64,000 nucleotides of DNA from Dugong dugon (GCA_030035585.1 CM057469.1:113190650-113254649), one strand, 5' to 3'; positions 47,952 through 59,135 are shown, numbered from the stretch's first letter. Notes: generated by a model not told the origin, from the sequence alone. Numbers and translations are program-made.

Positions 47952-49899
47952 AATATTTTCAAGCCATGTTATTAGGTGAATTCATTGATGCTGTTATCAT
48001 TATGAAATAGTCCTCTTTATTCTTGAACGTCTGGTTTAGGTGAAACATGTACTTATTAATTACACTGTTAAACCATCATTCTTATGTTATTCTTTGCAAG
48101 GTATATCCTTTGCCATCCTTTTCTTTTTCAAACTTTCTAAGTTCTTATATTTAAAGTGTTGGAAGCAGCAAGTAGTATAATTTCATTTTAAACACAGCGT
48201 GACGATAGTTTTTTTTAAATTGGGGCATTTAGTTCATTTATACATAATACAATTAATGATTTATTTGACTTTAATTTTTTCCATTTTATGTTTATTTATG
48301 TCTTTTTTTCTTTCTTTTTTGTTTAGTTAATTTTTTAAAATATTTTAATTGCTCCCTTTATTGGGTTATTATATTCTTTTATCATTTATTCTAGAGATCT
48401 ACATAAAGCATTCTTGTCTTATCAAAGAGCAACGTAAAATTGAATTCTTATCATTTTACAATCAATAAAAGGACTTTTAACTCCTTTGACACTATTTACT
48501 CAAATCTTGACTTTTGTGCTGTTTTTCATTGTGTATTTTTAGTCTCCGTATTTTAAATCTCACAAAGCATTAGTATGACTATTTTATATAATGAATATTC
48601 ATTTAGACTTACCCACACATTTACCTTTTTTATTATCTGTTCTTTTTTATTTCATCACCACAGATTCGTCAGAGGTAATTTTCCTTTGGCCTGAAAAACT
48701 TTCTTAGTCTATCCTTTAATAATATCTTCTGATTTCTTTCAGATTCTGTTTTGCTGAAAATGACTGTATTTCATTTTACTTTTGAAATGCTGTTTTCACT
48801 GGGTAATAGAATTCTAGGGCAGTAGTTATTTTCTTTAAGCTATCTGATGATTTCATTCTATTATTTTCTGGTTAAAATTGGTTTGCCACAAAATCAGCTA
48901 TCAATCTTAACGTTTTGATGAGAGAATTACTGTATCTGTAGTTAAGTTAAAATGTCCTCTTTATTTTTAGAAGTTTTTCTGCAAGGTAAATAGTTAAGGT
49001 TTCTTTCTTTCTTTCTTTTTTCCTGCTTAGAGTTTGTAGTGCTTATTAAAAATGTGTCAATGCCCTTCATCAGTTTTGGAAGTTCCAGGTCATTGTCTTT
49101 TCAAACATTGATTCTTACCCATTTTATCTGTACTTTCCCTCTGAGATTTTAATTGTGTATTTGTTAGGCCTTTTCTCTGTATACTAAGCTCCTATCAGTT
49201 TTTTTTTTTGTTTGTTTGTTTGCTTCTTTGTTTTCTTTTCCGTTTTTGCCTGTCCTTTGTTCAAAATGGATTTTTTTTTTTCTGGCCTATATTCCAATTC
49301 CCTAATGTTATCTTCAACTGTGATTAATCATCTGTTAAAGATATCCATTGAATTAATAGCTTTATCTACTGTGTTTTTAAGAAACAATTTTCATCTGTGC
49401 TTCTTACAGTTTCTAGTATTTGTCAAAATTCCCCATATGGTTAATTAATTTTTTGAACATATTTTCTTAGTTATTTTAATGCTCATGTTTGTAATTTGAG
49501 TAACTTGATTTCCTGTGGTTCTCTTCCTATTATTTACTTTTTAATTTGATTTTCTACAATTCTTCATGTTCGTTTGTCTTATCATTGAGTGCTAGTAATA
49601 TGTATGAAATATTTCTGTGATCATGTTATCTTTCTCAAAAGAGGACTTACTTTTGCTTTTTATAGGCAGTTGGGTGAGGGGCAGATTATCTTAATTCAAT
49701 CATTTGAAGGTGGATTAAGAATTTGTAAGAGTTGATGCCTTTCTGGTTGTCTTAAACCTAGGTTTATCTCCTTTGGGTACCAGAGTCTTTCTTCCTTGTA
49801 AAGAACTCTAATTTTTGCCCCCAAAGTCACAGAAATCAGCATAGAAAGACAAAGAATGTAAAATACTAAAATAAATGAAGAAATATGAAACATAATGAG

Positions 49900-50450
49900 A
49901 AAGTATAACACATCTCTTGAAGAAGAAATTACAAAGAAGGAAAGGAAATTATTTTAAGGAATAATGCTTGATAATTTTCTCAATTTGATGATAAGAAACC
50001 TACCAGTCTTACATAATCTCATTTTTATACAAACTCTAGTAGATGAGGAAAATTAAGTGAAACATATACACTGCAACGTATGAGGAGACCAGAACCAGAA
50101 AATGACATTAGAGTAAAAGAAAATTGCACGTTTATATTACACATGAACATAAATATATAGATTACAAATAAAATATTAGCAGAGCTACTTCAGCAATGAC
50201 ATGTTTATTTTACCCTAAACCCATTGCCATCGAGTCCATTCCAACTCATAGGGACCCTATAGGACGGAGTAGAACTGCCCCATAGGGTTTTCAATGAGAG
50301 GCTTGTGGATTTGATTGAACTGCCAGCCTTTTGATTAACAGCCAGTTTTTAACCACTGCACCACCAGGAATACAAAAATTCATTTAGTACTGGTTAGGCA
50401 ATTAATATAATTCACTACATTTACAAGTTAAATGAGAAAAATCGTTGAAG
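49900..50450 (+). mobile_element. Old L1 RT-region fragment
   Basis: ATAGATTACAAATAAAATAT and, beyond the SINE, AATATAATTCACTACATTTA plus AAATGAGAAAAATC follow the RT palm region of L1 ORF2. Interrupted by an AfroSINE. Confidence 0.55.
50214..50370 (-). mobile_element. AfroSINE
   Basis: Reverse copy: AAACCCATTGCCATCGAGTC to AACCACTGCACCACCAGGAA, with small insertions (GATTTGATTGAACTG). Confidence 0.95.
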
Positions 50451-50738
50451 AAAAAGGAACCAATAAAATCTGAAGAGGATCCAGAGCAGTGCTTTACTCA
50501 TTCGGCATTTGGTGAAGAACCTATGCACTCTGACTTATGCACTGTAACATTAACGTTGCCAATCCATGTGACTTCCTTCAGCTACATACATGCACATAAA
50601 CTTAGTCACAAATCAATTGTATTAAGGCCTTTTGCCATTCTGGAACTTGTCAGGAGAGGCCTATCTCTTGATGCTGGCTCATGAAACTCAAAGTGAATCC
50701 TATCTGGTGACTTAACTTTTGTCCCTGCCTCTGTTATA
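50451..50738. other. Unassigned intergenic sequence
   Basis: A 79-codon plus open frame (50445-50684) has no recognisable domain and low complexity is absent. I treat it as non-coding. Confidence 0.4.
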
Positions 50739-51372
50739 TTGTTGTTAGTTGCCACTGAGTGGGCTCTGACTCTTAACAACCTTATGTATAACGGTGTGAA
50801 ACATTGCCCAGTCCTTTGCCATCTTCATGATTGTTGGTATATTTGAGTCCATTGTTTTGGTTATTGTGTCAATCTTATTTCATTGATAGTTTCCTTTATT
50901 TTCATGGACTCTCTACCAAGCATGTTATCCTATTGTAAATCAAAAACACCAAACCCGTTGCCTTCGAGTTAATTCCGACTAATAGCAACCCTATAGGACA
51001 GAGTAGAACTGCCCCATAGGGTTTCCAAGGGGCGGCTGGTAGATTTGAACTGCTGACCTTTATGATTAGCAGCCAAACTCTTAACCACATTGTATTCTAG
51101 CCATTGGTATTTCTTGGTTATGTGTTCAAAGTAAGCAAGTTGAAGTCTCACCATCTTCATTTCTAAGGAGCATTCTCATTGTATTTCTAATAAGTCTGAT
51201 TGTTTTCATTCTTCTGACAGTCCACCGCATAGTCAATATTCTTCACCAACACCACAATTCAAATGTGTCAGTTCTCTGTTGATTTTTCTTTTTCATTGTT
51301 TAGGTTTCATCTGCATATGAGGCAATTGAAAAGACCATGGCTTGGGGTCAGGCACACCTTAGTCATCCCTGA
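50739..51372 (-). mobile_element. RTE LINE 3' fragment, interrupted by AfroSINE
   Basis: Starts with TTGTTGTTAGTTGCCACTGA (3' end), runs to 50940, and resumes after the SINE with CATCTTCATTTCTAAGGAGC, then ATAGTCAATATTCTTCACCA and CATGGCTTGGGGTCAGGCAC. Old, many differences from other RTE copies here. Confidence 0.88.
50945..51089 (-). mobile_element. AfroSINE nested in RTE
   Basis: Reverse copy ACCAAACCCGTTGCCTTCGA to AAACTCTTAACCAC. The first ~15 bases of the head are missing. A short ATTGTA occurs on both sides. Confidence 0.95.
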
Positions 51373-52270
51373 CTCTAGATTACTCCGTACACATCTAAGA
51401 TACAGTGAGCTTATGATGATCCTTCTCATTTATAAGAGACTGAAGAAGGCAGATGAAAGTCATGCTAGCTATGTAAATTAATTAGTCTAGTTCTTCATCC
51501 ATAAATACAAAAAGATGATCAATCATCACTGGATTATCGTGAAAACCAGCAACACAAAAGCAAACAAAGATAAGAAAAAGTAACTTATGAGATTCTGGAG
51601 GAAATTTATAATTCAGAACATAAAAGTACATTTAAAAACTCTAAAAATAGCATGTTGAGAGAAATTTGAGATTTTCATCCATAAAAGGATAGATTTCTGT
51701 AATATTCAGATAGTTTCAAAGTCATATAAACATGATTGCTGAAATAAAAATTTTCAGTAGAAGAATAAAATAAGATGTTGATAAGTTCTTTCAGAATGTA
51801 GTTAAAAACTGTCATAGAGAATATTAGAAAGAAAAGTTGAGATACAGAGATTTACTCAGAGAAGATCAACATTTTTCAAAACTAAATTCTAGAAAAAGAT
51901 TATATGAGTTGCACAAAATAATTGAAGACATGAGAAAATAAAACTTCAGAGAACTGAGGAAAGATGTTGAGGATCTATCATGATGAATTTAAAGACACAT
52001 CTAGACATTATAAAAATTATTTCAGAAAAGAATATCATGTGTAAAGAAAATATCATAAAGCCTTCCAAAGATGAAAAGCCAATTATCTACAAAGAAACAA
52101 GGATCACACTGACATTAGGCAAGAATGTTGGAACTTGGAATTAAATAAAGCAAAGCCCTCCAAGTTTGAGAGTATGCACCTTGAATTCTTTAACAATTCA
52201 AGTTGCAAAGGCAAAATAAACACTTTTTTCAGACACTCAGGGATTTTACTTCCCCGTAGTCTTGCTACTT

Positions 52271-52425
52271 GAGTCTTGGTGGCACAGTGATTAAAAGCTC
52301 GGCTGCTAACCAAAAGATGGGCAGTTCGAATCCACTAGCTGCTTCTTGGAAACCCTGTGGGGCAGGTCTACTCTGTTATATAGGGTCGCTATGAGTCAGA
52401 ATCGACTCTGTGGCAAAGGGTTTTA
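52271..52425 (+). mobile_element. AfroSINE
   Basis: GAGTCTTGGTGGCACAGTGA head; GCAGTTCGAATCCACTAGCT B box; body GAATCGACTCTGTGGCAAAG. Confidence 0.96.
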
Positions 52426-52567
52426 ACAGGTCGGGAGTCTTATTGGGAAGCGAAAAATAAAAAGACTACGTGAAGTTGGATCTTAGCAAAACTAAAAAGT
52501 AAATCGGGAAATCTAAGTACAAATGGAGCTAATCCAGAAGAATATAGGAAAGAAATCCAAGGATAAA

Positions 52568-52779
52568 GGAGTCCCTGGTAGTGAAAACGGTTAAATGCTC
52601 AACTACTAGCCAAAAGGCTGGAGGGTTCAAACCAACCCAGAGGGGCCTTGGAAGACAGGCCTGGTGATCTGCTTCCAAAAGGTCACAGCCTTGAATACCC
52701 TATGCAACGTTTGTACTCTGTACACGTGGGGTCTCTATGAGTCAGAATCGACTCAATGGTAACCAACAACAACAACAGG
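52568..52779 (+). mobile_element. AfroSINE (AAC-tailed subfamily)
   Basis: GGAGTCCCTGGTAGTGAAAA head, AGACAGGCCTGGTGATCTGC middle, and an (AAC)n tail CCAACAACAACAACAGG like the RTE terminus. Confidence 0.96.
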
Positions 52780-53163
52780 AACAGTTGTCAAAATGGCTTA
52801 AGGAGAAGTTTCCACTTATTAAATTGTTCAAATTAAACATCTGAGTGGAAAAGGATGTGTATATTTCTTTGGTGAATAAATAAGTGACCAAAAGATCACA
52901 TTCTAAGTATGTAGGAAGCAAAATGTGATTTGATTCTGAGTATTTGATGGATTGTATTTGATCTTGAAGCTTGGAATTTTCTCCACTTAGTGGCATGAGT
53001 TTGGTGATTTAAGATAATAACATCTTGTCTACAGATTCACTCATGCTTCCTGGTTTTGAAGAAACATTTTACTATCATAAGATTGTAAATACCACTTAAT
53101 AGTTTCCAATTTTAGAATCAAAGAGAGCATAGAAGAAAAAAAAAATCATAGTTACACAATAAA

Positions 53164-53307
53164 AGCCCTGGTGGTGTAGTAGTTAAGAGCTATGACTGCT
53201 AACCAAAAGATCCGCAGTTTGAAACCCTGTGGGGCAGTTCTACTCTGTCCTATAGGGTTGATATGAGTCAGTATTTACTTGATGGCAAAGGGTTTGGTTT
53301 TGGGTTG
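53164..53307 (+). mobile_element. AfroSINE with internal deletion
   Basis: Head and body near consensus but GCAGTTTGAA joins directly to ACCCTGTGGG. About 21 bp between two GAA trinucleotides are missing. Duplication CACAATAAA at 53155-53163 and 53308-53316. Confidence 0.95.
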
Positions 53308-53599
53308 CACAATAAATGCCAGCATAAAGCTAGACAATATAAAAACAAGCCTATTTGAGAGATAGAGGGATCTTCAGCAATTTTGAGAGAGAAAGAGGAT
53401 TTGGAGGAAAGTATAGTACTGCTACTTTTCTTTTTTGAACACAGTAGAAAAAAATGATGTCTAAAATTGTTGGATCAAGAAATAGAGGCTTAAGTAATTG
53501 ACAAAGCAATAAGGTAACTAAAAAAAAAAAAAATTAATAACTAGGTAAAATTTGAGAGGAAGAGCAGAAAGAGAAGGGAGTAGTGTCTAAGACAGATTT

Positions 53600-53778
53600 C
53601 TTATCCTGCTAAGCAACTGACTACTAGCCAAAAGGCTGGCAGTTAGAACTCACACAGAGGCCTGGTGATCTGTTTCCAAAAGATCAGAGCTTTGAAAATC
53701 TTATGGAATAGTTCTATTCTGTACACATGGGATGGACATGAATCTCAGTCAACTTAAGAGTAATCAACAATAACAACA
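53600..53778 (+). mobile_element. AfroSINE, old (AAC-tailed subfamily)
   Basis: TACTAGCCAAAAGGCTGGCA, AGAGGCCTGGTGATCTGTTT, tail ATCAACAATAACAACA. The head is degraded. Confidence 0.88.
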
Positions 53779-54386
53779 TAGTGTCAGTCGAGGTCATTTC
53801 TTTATAAGGAAGCAAGCTCTATGAGTAAGCATATTGTAAAAACAAAAGTAACGCTTAGAATATCAAAAGAAAAGAATCCAAAATGTTAATCTCCAAAAGA
53901 GTGAGAATGGGGTGGATTGATCAGGGGATAACTTTATAATCTGATGTACCAATGTGGTATGAAATTATATTAACAGTTGAATGAAGTTTATTCTACTCCT
54001 TAAAAGTAAACTAGGAAATGATTATGAAAAAGAAAAAAATAGAAGCAGAAATTATGTGAAAGAGAAATAAATTAGGTTCAAAAGGCTATTATCGTTTGCA
54101 GTAATTGCTTTCCATAACAGAAAACAACACTTATGCTTACGGTGATATTTTCAGTGTAGGAAGAACTATTCAAAATACATTTATTCTCTTCTCATTACTT
54201 CTGCCTCCCAATTAACTTATGATTTTGTTTTCAAGAAAAGGTAGTGAAATCAAGTCTTTTTAGAAAATATCAGTAGCTTACAAAATCACAAAAGACAGAA
54301 GTTATGTGTGAGTTCTTTACATTTCATTTTCTTCTCTTGGCACAGAAAGCAATCTAGCCAAAAAACAAACAAACAAAAAAATCCTT
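53779..54386. other. Unassigned intergenic sequence
   Basis: A-rich, possibly old LINE remnant. Nothing specific seen. Confidence 0.35.
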
Positions 54387-54397
54387 CACATGGAATA

Positions 54398-54577
54398 AAC
54401 CAAAAACAAAAAAGAAAAGAAAACCAAACCCTTTATGGTTGAGTCGATTCTGACTCCTAGCAACCTATAGGGCAGAATAGAACCGCCCCATAGAGTTTTC
54501 AAAGAGCGGCTGGTTGTTCGAACTACTGATCTTTGGTTAGCAGTCAAGGTCTTAACCATTAAGTCACCAGGGCTCCT
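54398..54577 (-). mobile_element. AfroSINE
   Basis: Reverse copy AACCAAACCCTTTATGGTTG to AAGTCACCAGGGCTC. Near-duplication CAYATGGAATA at 54387-54397 and 54578-54588. Confidence 0.95.
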
Positions 54578-54719
54578 CATATGGAATAGAAAGCAAAACT
54601 GAGTTTCATAGCTAAAAGTGAAAGAGCATTTTTCGTTTAGACTCATAAAAGTGAATTCTGTTTCTGTCAAAATCAGCTGTTTTCTGAAATTTTCTAATTT
54701 TCCAAAGTAATTTACCTAA

Positions 54720-55208
54720 AAAATGTTGAAAAACACAGATGTCACTTTGAGGACTAAGGTGTGCCTGATCCAAGCCATGATATTTTCAATCACCTCACAT
54801 GCATGTGAAAGCTGGACAAAGGATAAGGAAGACTGAAGAAGAATTGATGCTCTTGAATTATAGTGTTGGCCAAGAATATTGAATATACCATGGACTGCCA
54901 GTAGAACGAACAAGTTTATCTTAAAAGAAGTACAGCTGGAGTGCCCCTTGAAAAGATGATGGCGAGACTTGTCTCATATACTTTGGACAGGTTATCAGGA
55001 AGGACCAATCCCTGAAGAAGGGCATCATGCTGGTAAAGTGGAGGGTCAGTGAAAAAGAAGCAGACACGCAACAAGATGGATTGACCCAGTGGCTGTAACA
55101 ATGGGCTCAACCATAGCAGTGATTGTGAGGATGCTTCAGGACCTGGCAGTGTTTCATTCTGTTGTACACAGGGGCAGGATGAGTTGGAACCCACTTGATG
55201 GCATGTAA
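54720..55208 (+). mobile_element. RTE LINE 3' fragment (left arm of inverted pair)
   Basis: TTGAAAAACACAGATGTCAC to TTGGAACCCACTTGATGGCA. Truncated just 5' of the GATGTCAC motif. Confidence 0.94.
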
Positions 55209-55820
55209 AAACACTAACATACCTAAGGTGTTTGGAGAAGTACTCTCCTTATGACATAAAATGTGATATTTAATAATAAAAATCTTTAACTTACGAAGAA
55301 TTCATTGAGTAGGAGTTGGGGAAGGAAAATTATTTTTTTGTTAGGTGCCATCGAGTCAGTTGTGACTCACAGCGACCCTATATACAACAGAAGGAAACAC
55401 TGCCGGTCCTGCATCATTCTCACAATCCTTGTTATGCTTGAACTCATTGTGCAGCCACTGTGTCAATCCATCTTGTTGAGGTTCGTTCTCTTTTTTGCTA
55501 ACCCTCTACTTTACCAATCATGATGTCCTTCTCCAGGGACTGATCCTTCCTGATAACACGTACAAAGTGTGTGAGACATAATCTCACCACCCTTGCTTCT
55601 AAGGAGCATTCTGGTTGTACTACTTCAAGACAGATTCGCTCATTCTTTTGGCAGTCCATGGTATATTCAATATTCTTCACCAACACCACAATTCAAAGGC
55701 ATCAATTCTTCTTCAATGTTTCTTATTCATCATCCAGCTTTCACATGCATCTGAGGCAAATTAAAACATCATGGCCTGAGTCAGGCGCATCTTAGTCTTC
55801 ACGGTGACATCTTTACTTTT

Positions 55821-56070
55821 GTTATTGACTTATTTCACTCAGCATAATGTCTTCCCACTCCATCCATATTGTCGCATGTATGAAGACTTCATTTCTCCTA
55901 CTGGCTGAGCAGTATTCCTTTGTATGTATGTACTATATTTTGTATATCCATTCATCTGCTGATGGACATTTAGTTTTTTTTTCCAGCTTTTGACTACTGT
56001 AGATAGTGCTGCAATGAACATTGGAGTACAACTCTCCGTTTGAGTCTCTGCTTTTGAGTCTTTTGGGTAT
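55821..56070 (-). mobile_element. L1 3'-region fragment inside RTE
   Basis: GACTTATTTCACTCAGCATA, ATGGACATTTAGTTTTTTTT, AGATAGTGCTGCAATGAACA: reversed ORF2 end/3' UTR of an L1. It has no T-rich start on its left, so no poly-A tail is attached. Confidence 0.75.
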
Positions 56071-56286
56071 TGTCATGGTTTGAATTATGTCCCCCCAAAA
56101 ATGTGTGTATCAGTTTGGCTGGGCCACGATTCCCAGAATTGTGTGGTTGGTCTCCATTTTGTGATTGTAATTTTATGTTAAAGAGGATTAGGGTGGGATT
56201 GTAACACCGCCCTTACCCAGGTCACATCACTGATCCAATGTAAAGGGAGTTTCCCTAGGGTGTGGCCTGCACCAGCTTTTACCTTA
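56071..56286 (+). mobile_element. LTR 5' fragment (MaLR-like) inside RTE
   Basis: Begins TGTCATGGTTTGAATTATGT, the usual look of an MaLR LTR start, followed by CCAGAATTGTGTGGTTGGTC and AATGTAAAGGGAGTTTCCCT. The 3' part is absent. Family assignment tentative. Confidence 0.45.
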
Positions 56287-56645
56287 CAACAGTTTAAAGA
56301 GGTTTTTTGCAGCAGATTTGCCCAACGCAATGTGTCTTTTGATTTCTTGACTGCTGCTTCCTTGGGTGTTGATTGTTGATCTGAGTAAAATGAAATCCTT
56401 GACAACTTCAGTCGTCTCTCCATTCATCATGATGTTGCTTACTGGTCCAGTTGAGAGGATTTTTGTTTTCTTTATGTTCAGGTGTAATCTATATTGAAGG
56501 CTATGGTCTTTGATCTTCATCAGTAAGTGCTTCAAGTCCTCCTCACTTTCAGCAAGCAAGGTTGTGTCATCTGCATAACGTAGGTTGTAAATGAGTCTTC
56601 CTCCAATCTTGATGCCCCGTTCTTCTTCATATAGTCCAGCTTCCA

Positions 56646-57317
56646 TTTTAAATGTCAACCTACTTTGTTTTCTGGCACATAAAATACATTATTATGGAAT
56701 TATGCATTTAACAAGAATACTACTAATTTCTTCGTAATATTTTCTTATACAAAATCACTGAAAAATACCACCTGCTGCCTGAGAAATATAAAGTCAAATG
56801 GGATTTACTTCAGGTTTCTATGGTCATGCTGCATTTTATTTTAGTCTTGTCTGGAACCCTTTAATCCAACTTTCTCAAACAACAATACGTGTAAAAGTTG
56901 AAACTGTCAAGGTGGAAGTCTGTTAAAGAAGGAAAACACAAATATTTTCCACTAAAATGAGCGATAGAAAAGTGAGAAAACTTCACCCTGTCAAAGGTGG
57001 AAAACTTGCAAGACCCAGAAAAACAAGGCAGTTCTGTTGAGTTCCGGCTCTCACAGCTTTCACTGTATGGCCCATCCACCTAAAAAAAAAATGCTTAAAA
57101 ATTTTAATCACTCAATTCTATTATCAATTTTTAAAATACCATTTTTTTAAATAAAACTTTCTGCTTTTGCAGTAAGCGAATTATTACTAGTACCAGTTGC
57201 CGAGTCCATAAATATAAAGGTTAAAAAGAAAACTATCCTCAATAACTGCCATTTAAGCCATTAATATTTGCATCTGATAAGATAGCCATCTTGCTGAAGT
57301 AAAAAACAGAGCATTTA
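56646..57317. other. Unassigned intergenic sequence
   Basis: AT-rich. The 72-codon minus open frame 56861-57079 (Ser/Phe/Cys-rich) has no recognisable domain. Confidence 0.4.
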
Positions 57318-57511
57318 CTATATGGTGGCACAAATGGTTATGTGCTCAACTACTAACAGAAAGTAACTGAAAGGTTGAGAGTTCAAATCCACCCAGAGGT
57401 GTCTTGGAAGAAAAGCCTGGCTATTTGCTTCCAAAAAGTCACAGCCTTGAAAGTCTTATGGAGCCCAGTTGTACTCTGCAACATGTGGTCGCCATTATTC
57501 AGAATCGACTT
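57318..57511 (+). mobile_element. AfroSINE (AAC-tailed subfamily, tail truncated)
   Basis: TATGGTGGCACAAATGGTTA, ACCCAGAGGTGTCTTGGAAG, body ends CAGAATCGACTTG then T-rich. Confidence 0.92.
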
Positions 57512-57536
57512 GTTTTTTTTTAATTTACTGTAGCAT

Positions 57537-57698
57537 GTTGTTGGTGTTGTTGTTTTCCATTGATGACGACCCCATGTGTGCAAATTAGAATTGTTCCACG
57601 GGGTTTTCAAGGCTGAGAGCTTTCGGAAGCAGATCACAAGTCCGGTCTTTTGATGTGCCTCTGGGTAGGTGTGAACCGTCAACTTTTTTCTAGTAAAC
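57537..57698 (-). mobile_element. AfroSINE (AAC-tailed subfamily)
   Basis: Reverse copy starting TGTTGTTGTTTTCCATTGAT, with ACGGGGTTTTCAAGGCTGAG and GCCTCTGGGTAGGTGTGAAC. The head end is truncated. It faces 57318-57511 tail to tail with a 25-bp gap. Confidence 0.92.
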
Positions 57699-57744
57699 CA
57701 AAAAAAAAACAAACCAAATGAATAAAATTAAGACAGAAATGTCT

Positions 57745-57912
57745 TTGCTGTGTGCTGTCCAGTGGATTCCAACTCATAGAGACCCTATAGAACAGAGCAG
57801 AACTGCCCCAGAGGGTTTCCAAGGAGTGGCTGGTGGATTTAAACTGCCAAACTTTTGGTTAGCAGCCCACAGCTTGCCATAGCTCTTAGCCACTTTGCCA
57901 CACAGGTTTCTC
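57745..57912 (-). mobile_element. AfroSINE
   Basis: Reverse copy: TTGCTGTGTGCTGTCCAGTG to TTAGCCACTTTGCCACACAG, with a small insertion near the head. Confidence 0.94.
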
Positions 57913-58070
57913 CAGCTAGTGGTTAGTAATGGAGGGCTTAAATATATGAGCCACAAGAATCTATTTAATCTGCCTTCCCCTTCTCTGTTATTCTCTGAAG
58001 TTGTATCCTACTTCCCTCTCTTTCAGTTTTTCTACTCTAGCTACTAGGGCCTTCTTGAAGTTTTCTGAAC

Positions 58071-58160
58071 CAACCAAAAAAAAAAAAGAAAAAACAATCG
58101 CGTCGATTCCTACTCACAGAGACCCCACAGGACAAAGTAGAACTGCCCCATAGAGTTTTT
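58071..58160 (-). mobile_element. AfroSINE, 5'-truncated
   Basis: Reverse tail and body only (AACAATCGCGTCGATTCCTA ... TAGAACTGCCCCATAGAGTT). Confidence 0.88.
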
Positions 58161-58749
58161 GAACAGGCCAAACAAAATCCTTTGCATTACCATTGCCTGT
58201 GCTTTGAGATTCTGCCCCAGATAACCATTTGACTCCCTCCCAACGTCCTTCCTTTTGTTTTCTTACTAGAGATGCTTTTAGGATTACCTTCCTCACACTA
58301 CTCCTACCCCACCACACACTCAGCCTTGCTACTCCCTGTCTTCCTTAACGTGCTTTAAAGTTCTTCACAACACTTAATACCCTCACATTATATATTTATT
58401 TGTTTAATTTATCATCCATTTCCTCCTATCAGCATGTTTATTTGGCTCACGACTCTGTGAAGTGACTAAAACAGACATGATCAAACATCCCTAGTTTCCC
58501 CCTTGCCCCTTCTGATATTGCTTGCTCTCTCTCCCTTCCTTCCTCCCTCCCTCCCTTCTTTCCTCTTTCTTTCCTTTCTTCTTTCTTCCAGTCTTTCTTT
58601 CTGTAATGTCTCAGGATTGCATCAATGATCACAGGAATAGGCATGAAAATAGGCACAATCACAGTTTTGTTTAAAGCCAAGAATTGCTTCCTGTTCCAAA
58701 GCCACAGACACGTAATCGACCTTCCTCTGTTCTATAGAAACACCCAGAC
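58161..58749. other. Unassigned intergenic with pyrimidine tract
   Basis: (CTTC/CTCC)n low complexity at 58527-58590. No gene; minus open frame 58447-58680 reflects the tract. Confidence 0.4.
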
Positions 58750-58962
58750 AAAAAACCCAAACCAGTTGTGGTCAAGTTGACTCCGACTCACGATGACATT
58801 ACGTGCTACAGAGTAGAACTGCACCCCATAGAGTTTCAAGGCTGTAATCTTTGTAAAGAAAATTGCCAGACCTTTCTTCAGAAATGCATTGAGGTGTGTT
58901 CGAACCTCCAACTTTTTGGATAGTAGCCAAGCACTTAACCATTTGCGCCACACAGGGACCCT
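58750..58962 (-). mobile_element. AfroSINE (GTCCCTG-headed subfamily)
   Basis: Reverse copy: AAACCAGTTGTGGTCAAGTT, GGCTGTAATCTTTGTAAAGA, head GCGCCACACAGGGACC. Confidence 0.95.
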
Positions 58963-59039
58963 ACCAGGAGGTCACTTGGTTGTCAGATGCCCCCTGATAT
59001 GTATCAGCCAAATAAAGCTTTTAAACCTCTAGCTGAGTT

Positions 59040-59135
59040 ACATGTTTTTGTTTTCATAGCTTTACCTCCTGTGCCTTGAACAGTGCCAGGCACGTAATAA
59101 AGGCTCAGTAAATATTTATTGAAGAAATATTTGTA
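59040..59135 (+). repeat. L2 3' end
   Basis: TGAACAGTGCCAGGCACGTA then AATAAAGGCTCAGTAAATAT is the L2 3' terminus. Confidence 0.65.

Larger units (their letters stand above)
43866..49650 (-). mobile_element. Ancient L1 (right piece): ORF2, endonuclease and ORF1 remnants
   Basis: Continuation of 35500-36281. RT and linker remnants include the open frame 46106-46375 (YFELFVNGNTTYQNGWHTAK, AKVMLRRKFKVLNGHISKED). It is broken by a Tigger-like insertion at 46716-47951 and resumes at 47952 with endonuclease-region sequence (AAGCCATGTTATTAGGTGAA), then ORF1/5' region up to about 49650. An AfroSINE sits at 44416-44617. Highly degenerate. Confidence 0.8.
51500..53000 (+). mobile_element. HAL1/L1-like ORF1 region, degenerate (probable)
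   Basis: AGAATATCATGTGTAAAGAA, AAGCCTTCCAAAGATGAAAA and GAAACAAGGATCACACTGAC follow the order seen in HAL1/L1M ORF1-related sequence. Interrupted by AfroSINEs at 52271 and 52568. No coding frame survives. Confidence 0.45.
55338..56645 (-). mobile_element. RTE LINE fragment with RT motif, interrupted (right arm of inverted pair)
   Basis: Reverse RTE in two pieces. 55338-55820 runs from the 3' end (GTTAGGTGCCATCGAGTCAG) to GGTGACATCTTTACTTTT, and 56287-56645 continues exactly where the first stops (AACAGTTTAAAGAGG...). The open frame 56284-56658 encodes the end of the RT palm and thumb, with RYADDTTLLAESEEDLKHLL. The YADD catalytic motif is intact (residues 28-31 of that frame). 5'-truncated just upstream of AGCTGGACTATATG. 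Confidence 0.94.
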
